A stretch of DNA of 64,000 bases from Microbacteriaceae bacterium. Its GTDB lineage: Bacteria > Actinomycetota > Actinomycetes > Actinomycetales > Microbacteriaceae. Shown here in pieces: positions 50,597 through 58,011 of the stretch. The stretch covers positions 308,252 to 372,251 of the forward strand of contig JAPSJW010000002.1 in the NCBI GenBank assembly GCA_031177985.1, given 5' to 3'. Both the position numbers and the translations under genes were made by a program. A model generated the notes under the pieces. It had not been told where the DNA came from. It saw nothing but the letters and a program-made list of their open reading frames with translations, and searched no databases. Position 1 is the stretch's first letter; each line of letters begins with the position of its first letter.

Positions 50597-52005
50597 CCGA
50601 CGAAGGCCCAGCCACGCCTTCCTACGAGGACCTGTTCGAGCGAGCTCCGATCGGGTACCTCCTCACGACCGGCGACGGCACGATCACGCGCGTGAACGAC
50701 ACCTTCGCGAAGTGGACGGGCCATTCTGCGGATGCGCTGGTCGGACGCTCCTTCCGCGACCTGCTGACGGCGGGCGGCCAGCTGTTCTACGAGACCCGCT
50801 ACACGAGCGTGCTGACGCTCTCCGGCGAGGTGCGCGAGGTGGCGCTCTCCGTGGTCTGCGCTGACGGCCGCGAGCTGCCCGTGCTGGTCAACGCCCTGGC
50901 CGACAGGGATGCGAACGGCAACCTCCTGGGCGTCCGCGCCGCCGTGTTCGACGTTACGGGGCGTCACGACTACGAGCGGCAGCTGGTCGTCGCGAGGAGG
51001 GCGGCGGAGTCCGCGGCTGTACGGCTTCGCGTCCTGCAGGATGCATCGAGCGCGTTCGGCGCTACGACCAGCGCGGACGACCTCGCGCGCGCGTTGCGCG
51101 ACAGCGTGCGCCTCGCGCTCGACGCGCGCCAGTCAGCCGTGGTGCTGCTCGACGGGTCGAACGTCGTCCGGCTGGGCGATGACGGCCTCCGCGAGGAGCT
51201 CTGGGAGGAGGTTCAGCCTCTCGCGCTCGAATCGATGGTCAGAGGTGAGTCGATCATGCTCGGCAACCTCGACGCCGCATCCGCCCGTTCTTCGCAGCTC
51301 GCCGAAGCGCTGCACCTCTCCAGGCTCGAGGCCCTCGCGATCTCCCCCATCGCCGACGAGGGGGTGTGCTTCGGTGTCGTCATCTCCTTCTTCGGGCGGA
51401 CCCGCACCCTCGGGGAGCAGAGCAGCGGACTCCTCGCCGCGCTCGCCCGCCAGGCAGCGCAGACGTTCAGTCGCATGCGGCTGCAGCGCGAGTTGGAGCA
51501 TCGGGCGCTGCACGATCAGCTCACGGGCCTGCCCAACCGCAAGTCGCTGCAGGAGCGCCTCGCCTCCGCCATCACGATCGCCGATCGACGTCATCGCACG
51601 GTCGCGCTGATCTTCATCGACCTCGACGGCTTCAAGATCATCAACGACGACCTCGGCCACCGGGCCGGTGACGCCGTGCTCGCTGAGATCGGCGAGCGAC
51701 TCGGCTCGGCGGTGCGCGGAACAGACACCGTCGCCCGATACGGCGGCGACGAGTTCGTCGTGGTCTGCGAGGACGCCGACGAGGCTGAGGCGATGCAGGT
51801 GGCGGAACGACTGCGGCTCTCGATCGGGGTGCCGCTCTCGTCGGTGCCAGCGCCATACGGGGTGACCGCGAGCATCGGGGTGGCCCTGTGGACCCCGCAC
51901 GATGGCTCCTCCGTCACCGCGGACGCCGCCTTGCGGGCGGCCGACGAGGCGATGTACCAGGCCAAGCGCGAGGGCCGCGACCGCATCCGTCTGGTCGAAC
52001 TGTGA
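50593..52005 (+). CDS. PAS-GAF diguanylate cyclase
   Basis: A 470-residue protein with a PAS domain (about 8-125, YEDLFERAPIGYLLTTGDG then VNDTFAKWTG), a linker helix, a GAF-like domain (about 145-290) and a GGDEF domain (about 305-470). The active site RYGGDEFVVV is intact, and RGTD five residues earlier is the product-inhibition I-site (RxxD). No membrane segments are present. It probably makes c-di-GMP in response to a ligand generated by the upstream RsbQ-like hydrolase (ATGA overlap). The PAS/RsbQ pairing is known with several output domains. Confidence 0.93.
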   Translation: MTDEGPATPSYEDLFERAPIGYLLTTGDGTITRVNDTFAKWTGHSADALVGRSFRDLLTAGGQLFYETRYTSVLTLSGEVREVALSVVCADGRELPVLVNALADRDANGNLLGVRAAVFDVTGRHDYERQLVVARRAAESAAVRLRVLQDASSAFGATTSADDLARALRDSVRLALDARQSAVVLLDGSNVVRLGDDGLREELWEEVQPLALESMVRGESIMLGNLDAASARSSQLAEALHLSRLEALAISPIADEGVCFGVVISFFGRTRTLGEQSSGLLAALARQAAQTFSRMRLQRELEHRALHDQLTGLPNRKSLQERLASAITIADRRHRTVALIFIDLDGFKIINDDLGHRAGDAVLAEIGERLGSAVRGTDTVARYGGDEFVVVCEDADEAEAMQVAERLRLSIGVPLSSVPAPYGVTASIGVALWTPHDGSSVTADAALRAADEAMYQAKREGRDRIRLVEL

Positions 52006-52037
52006 TCGGATGATCAGGGTTCGACCCCAGCCGACGA

Positions 52038-52068
52038 TAGGCTTTCTCAGCACGACACGACCCGGAGG
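52038..52068 (+). promoter_or_regulatory. Promoter and ribosome site before the first small protein of the trio
   Basis: TAGGCT (52038-52043) is a -10 candidate. GGAGG (52064-52068) lies 8 nt before the GTG at 52077 and favours it over the GTG at 52068, which overlaps the site. Confidence 0.5.
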
Positions 52069-52076
52069 TGCGCCCG

Positions 52077-52373
52077 GTGGGGATCCTCACCTATGACTCG
52101 AGATTGACGGCGACGTTCGACGACCGCGCTCTCGCCCATCTGCAGAGCGTCATGCTCGCCAAGATCCGTCGAGGGGAGCAGTTCGCGTTCTCCTGGGTGG
52201 ACACCGCGGGCGAGTATGGGCGGACGACGATCTGGATCAACGCCACGATCCCGCTGACGTTCCAGTACGAGACCGAGGAGACACCGGCGCTCAACCCGAA
52301 GTGGGTTGCTGCGCTGACGAAGCAGGCCAACTCTGCCGCGGGTCTTCGCCTGCTGCCCGAGCCCGAAGCCTGA
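52077..52373 (+). CDS. DUF7882-like small protein 1
   Basis: A 98-residue protein beginning GILTYDSRLTATFDDRALAHL, with IRRGEQFAFSW, RTTIWINATIPLTFQY and a C-terminal WVAALTKQANSAAGLRLLPEP. It clearly shares its layout with the next gene (DRxLAHL, RTxIW, xIPLxFxY, final LxPEP). Such about 100-residue proteins are frequent in Microbacteriaceae and have been labelled DNA ligase-like or DUF7882. I see no ligase motif. Function is unknown. The start is set by GGAGG. It lies in a run of three small genes after the diguanylate cyclase. Confidence 0.8.
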   Translation: MGILTYDSRLTATFDDRALAHLQSVMLAKIRRGEQFAFSWVDTAGEYGRTTIWINATIPLTFQYETEETPALNPKWVAALTKQANSAAGLRLLPEPEA

Positions 52374-52401
52374 TCTTCCCCGATCCAAGGAAGGAGCCCT
52401 C

Positions 52402-52713
52402 ATGGGCCTGTTGATCTACGGCGCGCGCGTGTCCGAGATCGAGATCGAGGACCGCACCCTCGCGCACCTCGAAGTCGTCATCGCCGCCAAGCTGCGCCGC
52501 AACGAGCAGTTCATGCTCACGTGGGAGCACGGCATGGAGCGCGGAAGCGGGCGCAGCACCATCTGGGTGAGCCCGTACATCCCGCTGCACTTCAAGTACA
52601 ACGGCAAGCGTCCGCCGAAGATCAACCGGGCGTGGCTCGAGGTGCTCATGGAGAGCGCGAACGAGCCGGCGGGTCTGCACCCGATCCCCGAGCCGCACGG
52701 CACGCTCCAGTAA
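52402..52713 (+). CDS. DUF7882-like small protein 2
   Basis: A 103-residue paralogue of the preceding gene: GLLIYGARVSEIEIEDRTLAHLE, KLRRNEQFMLTW, GRSTIWVSPYIPLHFKY and WLEVLMESANEPAGLHPIPEP. A good ribosome site (AAGGAAGGAG) precedes the ATG. One soluble alpha/beta domain, no catalytic motif. The pair probably arose by duplication and may form a heterodimer (inference). Confidence 0.8.
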   Translation: MGLLIYGARVSEIEIEDRTLAHLEVVIAAKLRRNEQFMLTWEHGMERGSGRSTIWVSPYIPLHFKYNGKRPPKINRAWLEVLMESANEPAGLHPIPEPHGTLQ

Positions 52714-52741
52714 CACCGTCACGAACCCTAGGGAGAGCAGA

Positions 52742-53017
52742 GTGAAGATCAACCGACTCACGGTCGAGGGCAAGGACTACTTCCTGCCGCACCCCGTGGA
52801 CGAGTTGCGAGGCAAGATCCTGGCCGCCATCCGAGCCGGCGGCGACTACGTCAACATCCCGCCGCTGCGCGGCGGCTCGGGCATCGACATCCTCTTCTCC
52901 CCGGGGATGCCGGTGACCTGGACCGAGATCGAGGTCGGCGGCGAGGGCGAGCGCGAGCCCGAGCCCGAGCAGCCCGGGCCGATCGACGTGCACGAGGACC
53001 CGTACGCAGGACTCTGA
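52742..53017 (+). CDS. Small protein with acidic Pro/Glu tail
   Basis: A 91-residue protein from GTG 52742 (ribosome site AGGGAGA 6 nt upstream). Residues 1-65 form a compact domain (KINRLTVEGKDYFLPHPVDEL and a DILFSPGMPVTWTEIEV strand pair) and the rest is an acidic Glu/Pro tail ending DPYAGL. No family is recognised with confidence. The core looks like a nucleoside- or protein-binding beta sheet. It is co-oriented with the two DUF7882-like genes with gaps under 30 nt, and is followed by an intrinsic terminator. Confidence 0.72.
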   Translation: MKINRLTVEGKDYFLPHPVDELRGKILAAIRAGGDYVNIPPLRGGSGIDILFSPGMPVTWTEIEVGGEGEREPEPEQPGPIDVHEDPYAGL

Positions 53018-53032
53018 CGTCTCGACAGCATC

Positions 53033-53065
53033 GAAGCCCGGCGGAACGACCCGCCGGGCTTCTGT
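53033..53065 (+). terminator. Intrinsic terminator after the three small genes
   Basis: GAAGCCCGGCGG (53033-53044) and CCGCCGGGCTTC (53051-53062) form a perfect 12-bp stem with a 6-nt loop, then TGTCGT. It closes the plus-strand unit and may also serve the convergent EAL gene. Confidence 0.8.
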
Positions 53066-53129
53066 CGTATGAGCGGCCTCTGCGATGCCTTAGGGCACGC
53101 ACCGCGCCCGTGAGCGGGCGGCACGAGCC

Positions 53130-53891
53130 TCAGTCGCCGGTGGAGGCGAGCAGGTCGTCCATGTCGTCGGATGGGCCGGGGCGGCCGAAAAGATAGCCCT
53201 GCGCCCGGTCGCAGCCCGCAGCCTTGACCCTGGCCAGCTGCCCGCGGGTCTCGACGCCTTCTGCGACGACCCTCAGGCCGCGCTCGCGGCCGAGTGCCAC
53301 GAGCGAGCGCAGCCCCTCGTCGTCATCGTCGCGATAGAGCACCGAGCGGTCGACCTTGAGCTCGGTGGCGGGCAGGGCGAGCACGCGGTCGGTGGAGACC
53401 GACTCGGGCCAGACGTCGTCGATCGAGATGCCGAAGCCCTCCTCGCGCAGCACCCCGAGCTGTCGGGCGATCTCGGGATTGCCGATCGCCTGCGACTCGG
53501 TCACCTCAATGGTGAGGTAGCGCGCTTCCAGCTCGCAGTGCGCCAGGTGCGCGTGGATGCGATCGAAGAACCAGGGGGTCGTCAGCTGGTCGGCCGACGC
53601 GTTGACGGCGACCTCGACCGGCCAGAACTTGCTCGCCACACTGGAGGCGTACCGGCACGCCGTCTGCAGCACCGCTTCGCCGAGGGTGTGGATGACGCCA
53701 TTGCGTTCTGCGATGGGGATGAAGGCGTCGGGACCGACGATGCCGCGTTGGGGGTGCTTCCAGCGGGCGAGAGCCTCCATCGCGACCACTCGTTCGGAGG
53801 CGAGGTCGACCTGGGGCTGGAAGTAGACGACGATCTCCCCCCGCTCGACGGCGACGGTCAGGTCGCGTTCGAGCTGCAGATCCTCGAGCAT
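53130..53891 (-). CDS. EAL-domain protein with degenerate catalytic loop
   Basis: A 253-residue stand-alone EAL domain. Kept features are MEALARWKHP (EAL motif), AVNASADQL with the metal Asn, EVTES with the Glu, the KVDRS lysine, AEGVET and QGYLFGRP. The conserved DDFGTGYSS loop is instead DDVWPESVS, so the two aspartates remain but loop 6, which positions the second metal and the dimer, is altered. The protein may bind c-di-GMP without hydrolysing it, or be a slow enzyme. The minus-strand ribosome site TGAGG is 7 nt before the ATG. It lies 1.1 kb from the diguanylate cyclase gene. Confidence 0.9.
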   Translation of the reverse strand: MLEDLQLERDLTVAVERGEIVVYFQPQVDLASERVVAMEALARWKHPQRGIVGPDAFIPIAERNGVIHTLGEAVLQTACRYASSVASKFWPVEVAVNASADQLTTPWFFDRIHAHLAHCELEARYLTIEVTESQAIGNPEIARQLGVLREEGFGISIDDVWPESVSTDRVLALPATELKVDRSVLYRDDDDEGLRSLVALGRERGLRVVAEGVETRGQLARVKAAGCDRAQGYLFGRPGPSDDMDDLLASTGD

Positions 53892-53911
53892 GGTGGAACC
53901 TCAGTGGGTGT

Positions 53912-53940
53912 TAGCGGGTTAGGACCATTTGAGACCATTC
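53912..53940. promoter_or_regulatory. Direct repeat upstream of the EAL gene
   Basis: GACCATT occurs twice in GACCATTTGAGACCATT in the intergenic region before the EAL gene, in a stretch less GC-rich than its surroundings. It may be a regulator site or promoter element (-35-like). The assignment is tentative. Confidence 0.3.
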
Positions 53941-54005
53941 ATCCCGCCGTCACCAAAAGGGGGACAAACGCCGTCTTCTATGCGTATACTGCCGGACCGC
54001 CGGAT

Positions 54006-54227
54006 TCACTGCGGCACGTCGCCGTGGTCGAGGTCGGTGCGGAAGCCGATGATCTTGTGGCTGCCGTCGCACCAGGGCTTCAGAACGGATGCGCCGCAGC
54101 GGCAGAGCGCCACGGTGCGGCGGTTCTTCTGCACGGGCGTGCCGTCGGGGTTCTCGATCGGCACATCGCCTCGCACCAGCAGCGGTCCGTTGGGGCAGGC
54201 GACGATGACGGGGGTCTCCTCGTGCAT
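54006..54227 (-). CDS. CDGSH iron-sulfur protein
   Basis: A 73-residue single-domain CDGSH protein with the full [2Fe-2S] binding signature CRCGASVLKPWCDGSH (three Cys and one His). The N-terminal half has the VACPNGPLLVRGDVPI strand region seen in bacterial members. It follows the di-iron protein gene by 2 nt on the same strand, so the two are co-translated. It could supply electrons or a cluster to the oxidase-like partner (inference). Confidence 0.93.
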   Translation of the reverse strand: MHEETPVIVACPNGPLLVRGDVPIENPDGTPVQKNRRTVALCRCGASVLKPWCDGSHKIIGFRTDLDHGDVPQ

Positions 54228-54229
54228 CG

Positions 54230-55264
54230 TCAGGCCGCCGTCGCGACCGGGGCGCGCAGCGAGGTGCGGCCGTTCTGCCAGCAGTCCAGGATGTGCAGGC
54301 CGACCCAGCCGTCGACGACGAGCACAGACGCGGCCCCGAAGAGCACATCGTCGAGGAGCTGCGGCTCCGACTCGACCAGGCCCCCGGCGAGGTCGCGAGC
54401 GGCGATCTGCTCGTGGACGGCATCCGCTTCGACGTGCTCGTCGAAGTACCAGGTGACGTCTTCGCCGAAGCCGTGGCGACGGAAGCCGTTGCCGTACATG
54501 CGGTTGGGGATCGACGACGTCATCTCGAACATGGCGAGGTGCCCGGCCGAGGCTCCGCGCAGTCGGCGGTTGAGGCCGAAGAACGACATGAGGTTCGCCG
54601 ACGCGAGGCTGACCGCGGGCACGATGTCGATGTAGGCGCCGTACTCGTCGATGAGGCCCGCGCCTCGCATGGTGCGCGCATAGAGCTGGGAGTGCATCCG
54701 CTCGAGCCGGCCGTTGCCGTACTCGTCGGCCTGCACCTCGATCAGTCCCGCCTTGGCGCGGCCGGTGAGACGAGGGATGGCCCAGGTCTGCGGGTCCGCC
54801 TCCTTGAGCTGGGAGATCGAGCGCTGAATGAGGTACTCGTCGAGCTGCTCCCTCGTCGCCTTCTTCGCGACGTAGCGCGAGAGGCTGGGGCCGTCATCCG
54901 CGGCAGCGAGCGCGAACAGCGTCTCGGCGACGGCATCAGCCTCGAGAGCCGGTCGCTCCGGGAGGGGGATCGCTGCGCGCAGCTGGGCCTCCCACGCCCG
55001 CTCGATCGCGGTGCGCACCGCGATCAGCCCGGGTTCCCACTCCAGGGCGTCGTCCACGCCGTCGAACCCCGAGTAGTGCAGCTCGTAGAGACAGAAGAGG
55101 GTGAGCTGCAGGTCGTCGTCGCGGGCGAGGTCCTCGCTGGCGCCGATGACCTCGCGTGCGACGACGTCGAGCCCGGCCAGCGCATCGTCGCGCTGTTCCG
55201 GTGCAGAGGTCAGGGTGTCGAGAAGCGCGGCGCTGACAGGGCCGCGGACTCGGGGGAGTCGCAT
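54230..55264 (-). CDS. Heme-oxygenase-like iron-containing redox protein (HDO family)
   Basis: A 344-residue helical protein annotated in relatives as an iron-containing redox enzyme. Candidate di-iron ligands lie in LFCLYELHYSG (Glu-Leu-His), ERMHSQLYA (Glu..His), HLAMFEMTSSIPNRMYG (Glu) and WYFDEHVEADAVHEQIA (Asp-Glu-His...Asp..His), the helix pattern of heme-oxygenase-like di-iron oxygenases such as UndA and BesC. Substrate unknown. It is operonic with the CDGSH gene. The start is ATG 55264. Upstream, divergently, is the nitrilase-family gene. Confidence 0.82.
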   Translation of the reverse strand: MRLPRVRGPVSAALLDTLTSAPEQRDDALAGLDVVAREVIGASEDLARDDDLQLTLFCLYELHYSGFDGVDDALEWEPGLIAVRTAIERAWEAQLRAAIPLPERPALEADAVAETLFALAAADDGPSLSRYVAKKATREQLDEYLIQRSISQLKEADPQTWAIPRLTGRAKAGLIEVQADEYGNGRLERMHSQLYARTMRGAGLIDEYGAYIDIVPAVSLASANLMSFFGLNRRLRGASAGHLAMFEMTSSIPNRMYGNGFRRHGFGEDVTWYFDEHVEADAVHEQIAARDLAGGLVESEPQLLDDVLFGAASVLVVDGWVGLHILDCWQNGRTSLRAPVATAA

Positions 55265-55365
55265 GGGGGATGCTCCGATCGGGCGGGAATGGTACGGACT
55301 GCACTATCCCCGTCCAGCCTGGGAGGCGCCAGGACTTGCGTCGCCGGCGTCCCGGACGTAGTGGC

Positions 55366-55371
55366 TACGCT
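55366..55371 (+). promoter_or_regulatory. Leaderless promoter -10 of the carbon-nitrogen hydrolase gene
   Basis: TACGCT plus 6 nt leads to the GTG at 55378, setting the start. Confidence 0.65.
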
Positions 55372-55377
55372 GATCGC

Positions 55378-56187
55378 GTGAGCACAGCATCCGTCGGCGT
55401 CGCGGTGGCGCAGTTCGCCCCTGGGGCCGATGCGCGCGCGAACCTCGACGAGGCGCGCCGGCTGGTCGAGATCGCGGCCTCGCGCGGAGCGTCGCTCGTG
55501 GTGCTGCCCGAGTACACCGCCTACTTCACGCCGACGATGGGCGCCGACTGGGTGAAGGCGGCGGAAGCGCTCGACGGCCCCTTTGTCGCAGGGCTGGCGG
55601 AGATCGCTCGGGCCTCCTCCGTGCACCTGGTGGCGGGAGTGCTCGAGCGGCTCGATGTCGCGGGCCGCTTCTCGAACACCCTCGTGGCGCTCGATCCTTC
55701 CGGTGCGCTCGTCGCGCGGTACCGCAAGCAGCATCTCTACGACGCGTTCGGCCAGCGCGAGTCGGACTGGGTGGTCCCCGGCGAGCTGCAGGATCCCGAG
55801 ACCTTCGTCGTCGGGAATCTCACCGTCGGGCTTCAGACCTGCTACGACCTGCGGTTCCCGGAGGTGACGCGACGGCTCGTCGACGCCGGCACCGACCTCG
55901 TGCTGCTGCCGAGCGAATGGGTGCGCGGCCCTCTCAAGGAGCACCACTGGCGCACCCTGCTCACCGCGCGCGCGATCGAGAACACGATCTACCTCGCCGC
56001 AGCGGACCACGCGCCTCCGATCGGGGCCGGCAACAGCATGGTCGTCGACCCGATGGGCGTCGAGCTCGTGACGATCGGCGAATCGACGGATGTGGCGGTC
56101 GCCTGGATCTCGCGAGAGAGGATCGACGAGGTGCGCCGCGTCAATCCCGCGCTCTCGCTCAGGCGTTACCGGGTCGTGCCGAGCTGA
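55378..56187 (+). CDS. Carbon-nitrogen hydrolase (nitrilase superfamily)
   Basis: A 269-residue amidase of the nitrilase superfamily. The catalytic triad is clear: Glu in VVLPEYTAYF (about 43), Lys in RYRKQHLYDAFG (about 118) and Cys in GLQTCYDLRFPEV (about 156). Members hydrolyse small amides such as omega-amides or deaminated glutathione. The substrate is not indicated by the neighbours. Its stop overlaps the end of the convergent aminotransferase gene by 29 nt. Confidence 0.92.
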   Translation: MSTASVGVAVAQFAPGADARANLDEARRLVEIAASRGASLVVLPEYTAYFTPTMGADWVKAAEALDGPFVAGLAEIARASSVHLVAGVLERLDVAGRFSNTLVALDPSGALVARYRKQHLYDAFGQRESDWVVPGELQDPETFVVGNLTVGLQTCYDLRFPEVTRRLVDAGTDLVLLPSEWVRGPLKEHHWRTLLTARAIENTIYLAAADHAPPIGAGNSMVVDPMGVELVTIGESTDVAVAWISRERIDEVRRVNPALSLRRYRVVPS

Positions 56188-57358
56188 GCCGCTCGGCGGC
56201 CTGCTCGAGCACGGTGCGGCTCTTGCAGAACGCGAAGCGCAGAAGCGAGGAGTAGCGCGCCCTGCCCGCCTCGCTGACGAGCGCGTTCACCGGGATCGCC
56301 GCGACCCCCTGCTCGCGCAGCAGCTGCCTGGCGTACGCATCGCCGTCCTGGACACCGAGGCGCGCCGCATCCGCGACCAGGAAGTAGCCCGCCGGGGCGG
56401 GGCTGACGTCGAAGCCGGCGGCGGTGAGAGCCGCGCTCAGGAGATCGCGGCGCTCCGCGAGATCGCGTCGCAGAGCGTCGAAGTGCTCGTCGGGCAGCGT
56501 GAGGCCGCGAGCGATGCCGTGCTGGAACGGCGTGCCGCCCGCGTAGGTGAGGTACTGCTTGATGGCGAGCACGGCATCCGTGAGGTGCGGGGGAGCGACG
56601 ACCCAGCCGATCTTCCAGCCGGTCGCGTTGAACGTCTTGCCGCCGCTCGAGATCGTGATGGTGCGCTCCGTTGCGCCCGGAAGGGCGGAGACGGGCACGT
56701 GCGCGCCGTCGTACACGAGGTGCTCGTACACCTCGTCGGTCACGACGAGGGCATCGTGCCGGTGGGCGAGCGCGACCACGGTCTCGAGCACCCCGCGGCC
56801 GAAGACGGCGCCGGTCGGGTTGTGCGGCGTGTTCACCAGGATGAGGCGCGTTCGGTCGTTGACGGCTGCGGCCAGGGCATCGAGATCGGGCTCGAAGTGG
56901 GGGGACTGCAGCGGCACCGTCACGAGCCGGGCCCGCGCGAGGGCGACCACGGCCGCGTAGGAGTCGTAGTACGGCTCGAACACGACGACCTCGTCGCCGG
57001 GCTCGCAGAACGCGAGGAGGGTGGCGGCCAGCGCCTCGGTGGCGCCCGCTGTCACGATCACCTCGCGATCGGGATCGACGTCGAGCCCGTAGAAGCGCCG
57101 CTGGTGGTCGGCGATGGCCTGGCGCAGCAGCGGGATGCCCCGCCCGGGCGGGTACTGGTTGCCGCCGCTCGCGATGGCGGCGCTGGCCGCGTCCCGCACC
57201 TGCTCCGGCGGCTCGTCGTCGGGGAAGCCCTGCCCGAGGTTCAGCGCTCCATGCGCGGTGGCGAGCGCCGAGAACTCCGCGAAGATCGTCGGCGCGAGGG
57301 ACTCGTCTGGGCGGAGAAGGCCGGCCCCACGCGCCGCGCGTTCCCAGGGTGCTGCCAC
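56159..57358 (-). CDS. PLP-dependent class I/II aminotransferase
   Basis: A 399-residue fold-type I aminotransferase resembling kynurenine/methionine aminotransferases and the Rv0858c group. The PLP lysine is in SSGGKTFNATGWKIGW (about 235), with TPHNPTG, VTDEVYEHLVY and phosphate-site residues VTAGATEAL. The start at GTG 57358 is 7 nt after the minus-strand TAGGGT (complement of 57366-57371). GTG 57367 three codons earlier is an alternative. A second dapC role cannot be excluded, but a specific dapC is already present at 10.8 kb, so a broad 2-oxo-acid specificity is more likely. Confidence 0.9.
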   Translation of the reverse strand: MAAPWERAARGAGLLRPDESLAPTIFAEFSALATAHGALNLGQGFPDDEPPEQVRDAASAAIASGGNQYPPGRGIPLLRQAIADHQRRFYGLDVDPDREVIVTAGATEALAATLLAFCEPGDEVVVFEPYYDSYAAVVALARARLVTVPLQSPHFEPDLDALAAAVNDRTRLILVNTPHNPTGAVFGRGVLETVVALAHRHDALVVTDEVYEHLVYDGAHVPVSALPGATERTITISSGGKTFNATGWKIGWVVAPPHLTDAVLAIKQYLTYAGGTPFQHGIARGLTLPDEHFDALRRDLAERRDLLSAALTAAGFDVSPAPAGYFLVADAARLGVQDGDAYARQLLREQGVAAIPVNALVSEAGRARYSSLLRFAFCKSRTVLEQAAERLSSARPGNA

Positions 57359-57440
57359 GATCGTCACCCTACTCTCCGCCCCAAGCCGGCTCGCGGCGGG
57401 CCGGCTGTGGACAACGGTCGCGGCCTCTGCCGAGGTGTTC

Positions 57441-57446
57441 TACCGT
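57441..57446 (+). promoter_or_regulatory. Leaderless promoter -10 of the lipoprotein gene
   Basis: TACCGT plus 7 nt leads to ATG 57454. Confidence 0.6.
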
Positions 57447-57453
57447 GTGGGGC

Positions 57454-58011
57454 ATGCCCCGAGTCCTCGCCCCGGTGCTGCTGGCGCTCACCTTGATGCT
57501 GAGCGGATGCGTGGCGTCGTCCCCATCGCCTAATCCCTCTGCCACGTCGTCGCCGAGTGCTGAAGATGAGCCGCTGTTCGACAGCGAGGAGGAGGCGCTC
57601 GCGGCGGCTGAGGCGGCTTATGCGGAATACCAGGCGGCTGTGGATGCCAACTTGGCCGAGGGTGGGCGGGAAGTTCGCCCAATCGACCAGCACTCAGTAG
57701 GAGAAGCAACAGAGTTGGCGCGAGCCTCATTCGCCGAGTTCCAGGAGAAGCACTGGCGGAGCGTGGGAACGACCGTTATTGAGGCGATTAGCCTTGCCGA
57801 TTGGTCCGCTGAGCCCGGTGAGTCTCCCGCTGTCCTGGCGTACATCTGCCTGAACGTGGGTGCGGTCGACGTAGTCGACGCTGATGGCAACTCTGTCGTG
57901 AGCGCCGATCGGCCGGACCTGCAAGCGTTCGACGTGGGCTTTGACCTACGGGACGGCGATCTCCTTCTGAGCAGTCGGAGTCCGAGGGATGCGGAGGGAG
58001 TGTGCACCTGA
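57454..58011 (+). CDS. Secreted lipoprotein, unknown function
   Basis: A 185-residue lipoprotein. Signal: basic start, hydrophobic LLALTLML, lipobox LSGC (Cys about 17). It is followed by a Ser/Pro-rich linker (ASSPSPNPSATSSPSAEDEP) and a helical then beta domain (EEEALAAAEAAYAEYQAAVD; TVIEAISLADWSAEPG), ending with CT. The middle of the gene (about 57.6-57.9 kb) has more A/T at third positions than its neighbours, suggesting later acquisition or weak selection. The next gene starts inside its last codons. No family is recognised. Confidence 0.8.
   Translation: MPRVLAPVLLALTLMLSGCVASSPSPNPSATSSPSAEDEPLFDSEEEALAAAEAAYAEYQAAVDANLAEGGREVRPIDQHSVGEATELARASFAEFQEKHWRSVGTTVIEAISLADWSAEPGESPAVLAYICLNVGAVDVVDADGNSVVSADRPDLQAFDVGFDLRDGDLLLSSRSPRDAEGVCT

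Noticed and set aside
56159-57358. Second dapC
   Set aside because: Aminotransferases of this group are promiscuous, and a specific DapC is already encoded beside fdxA, so a general name is safer.
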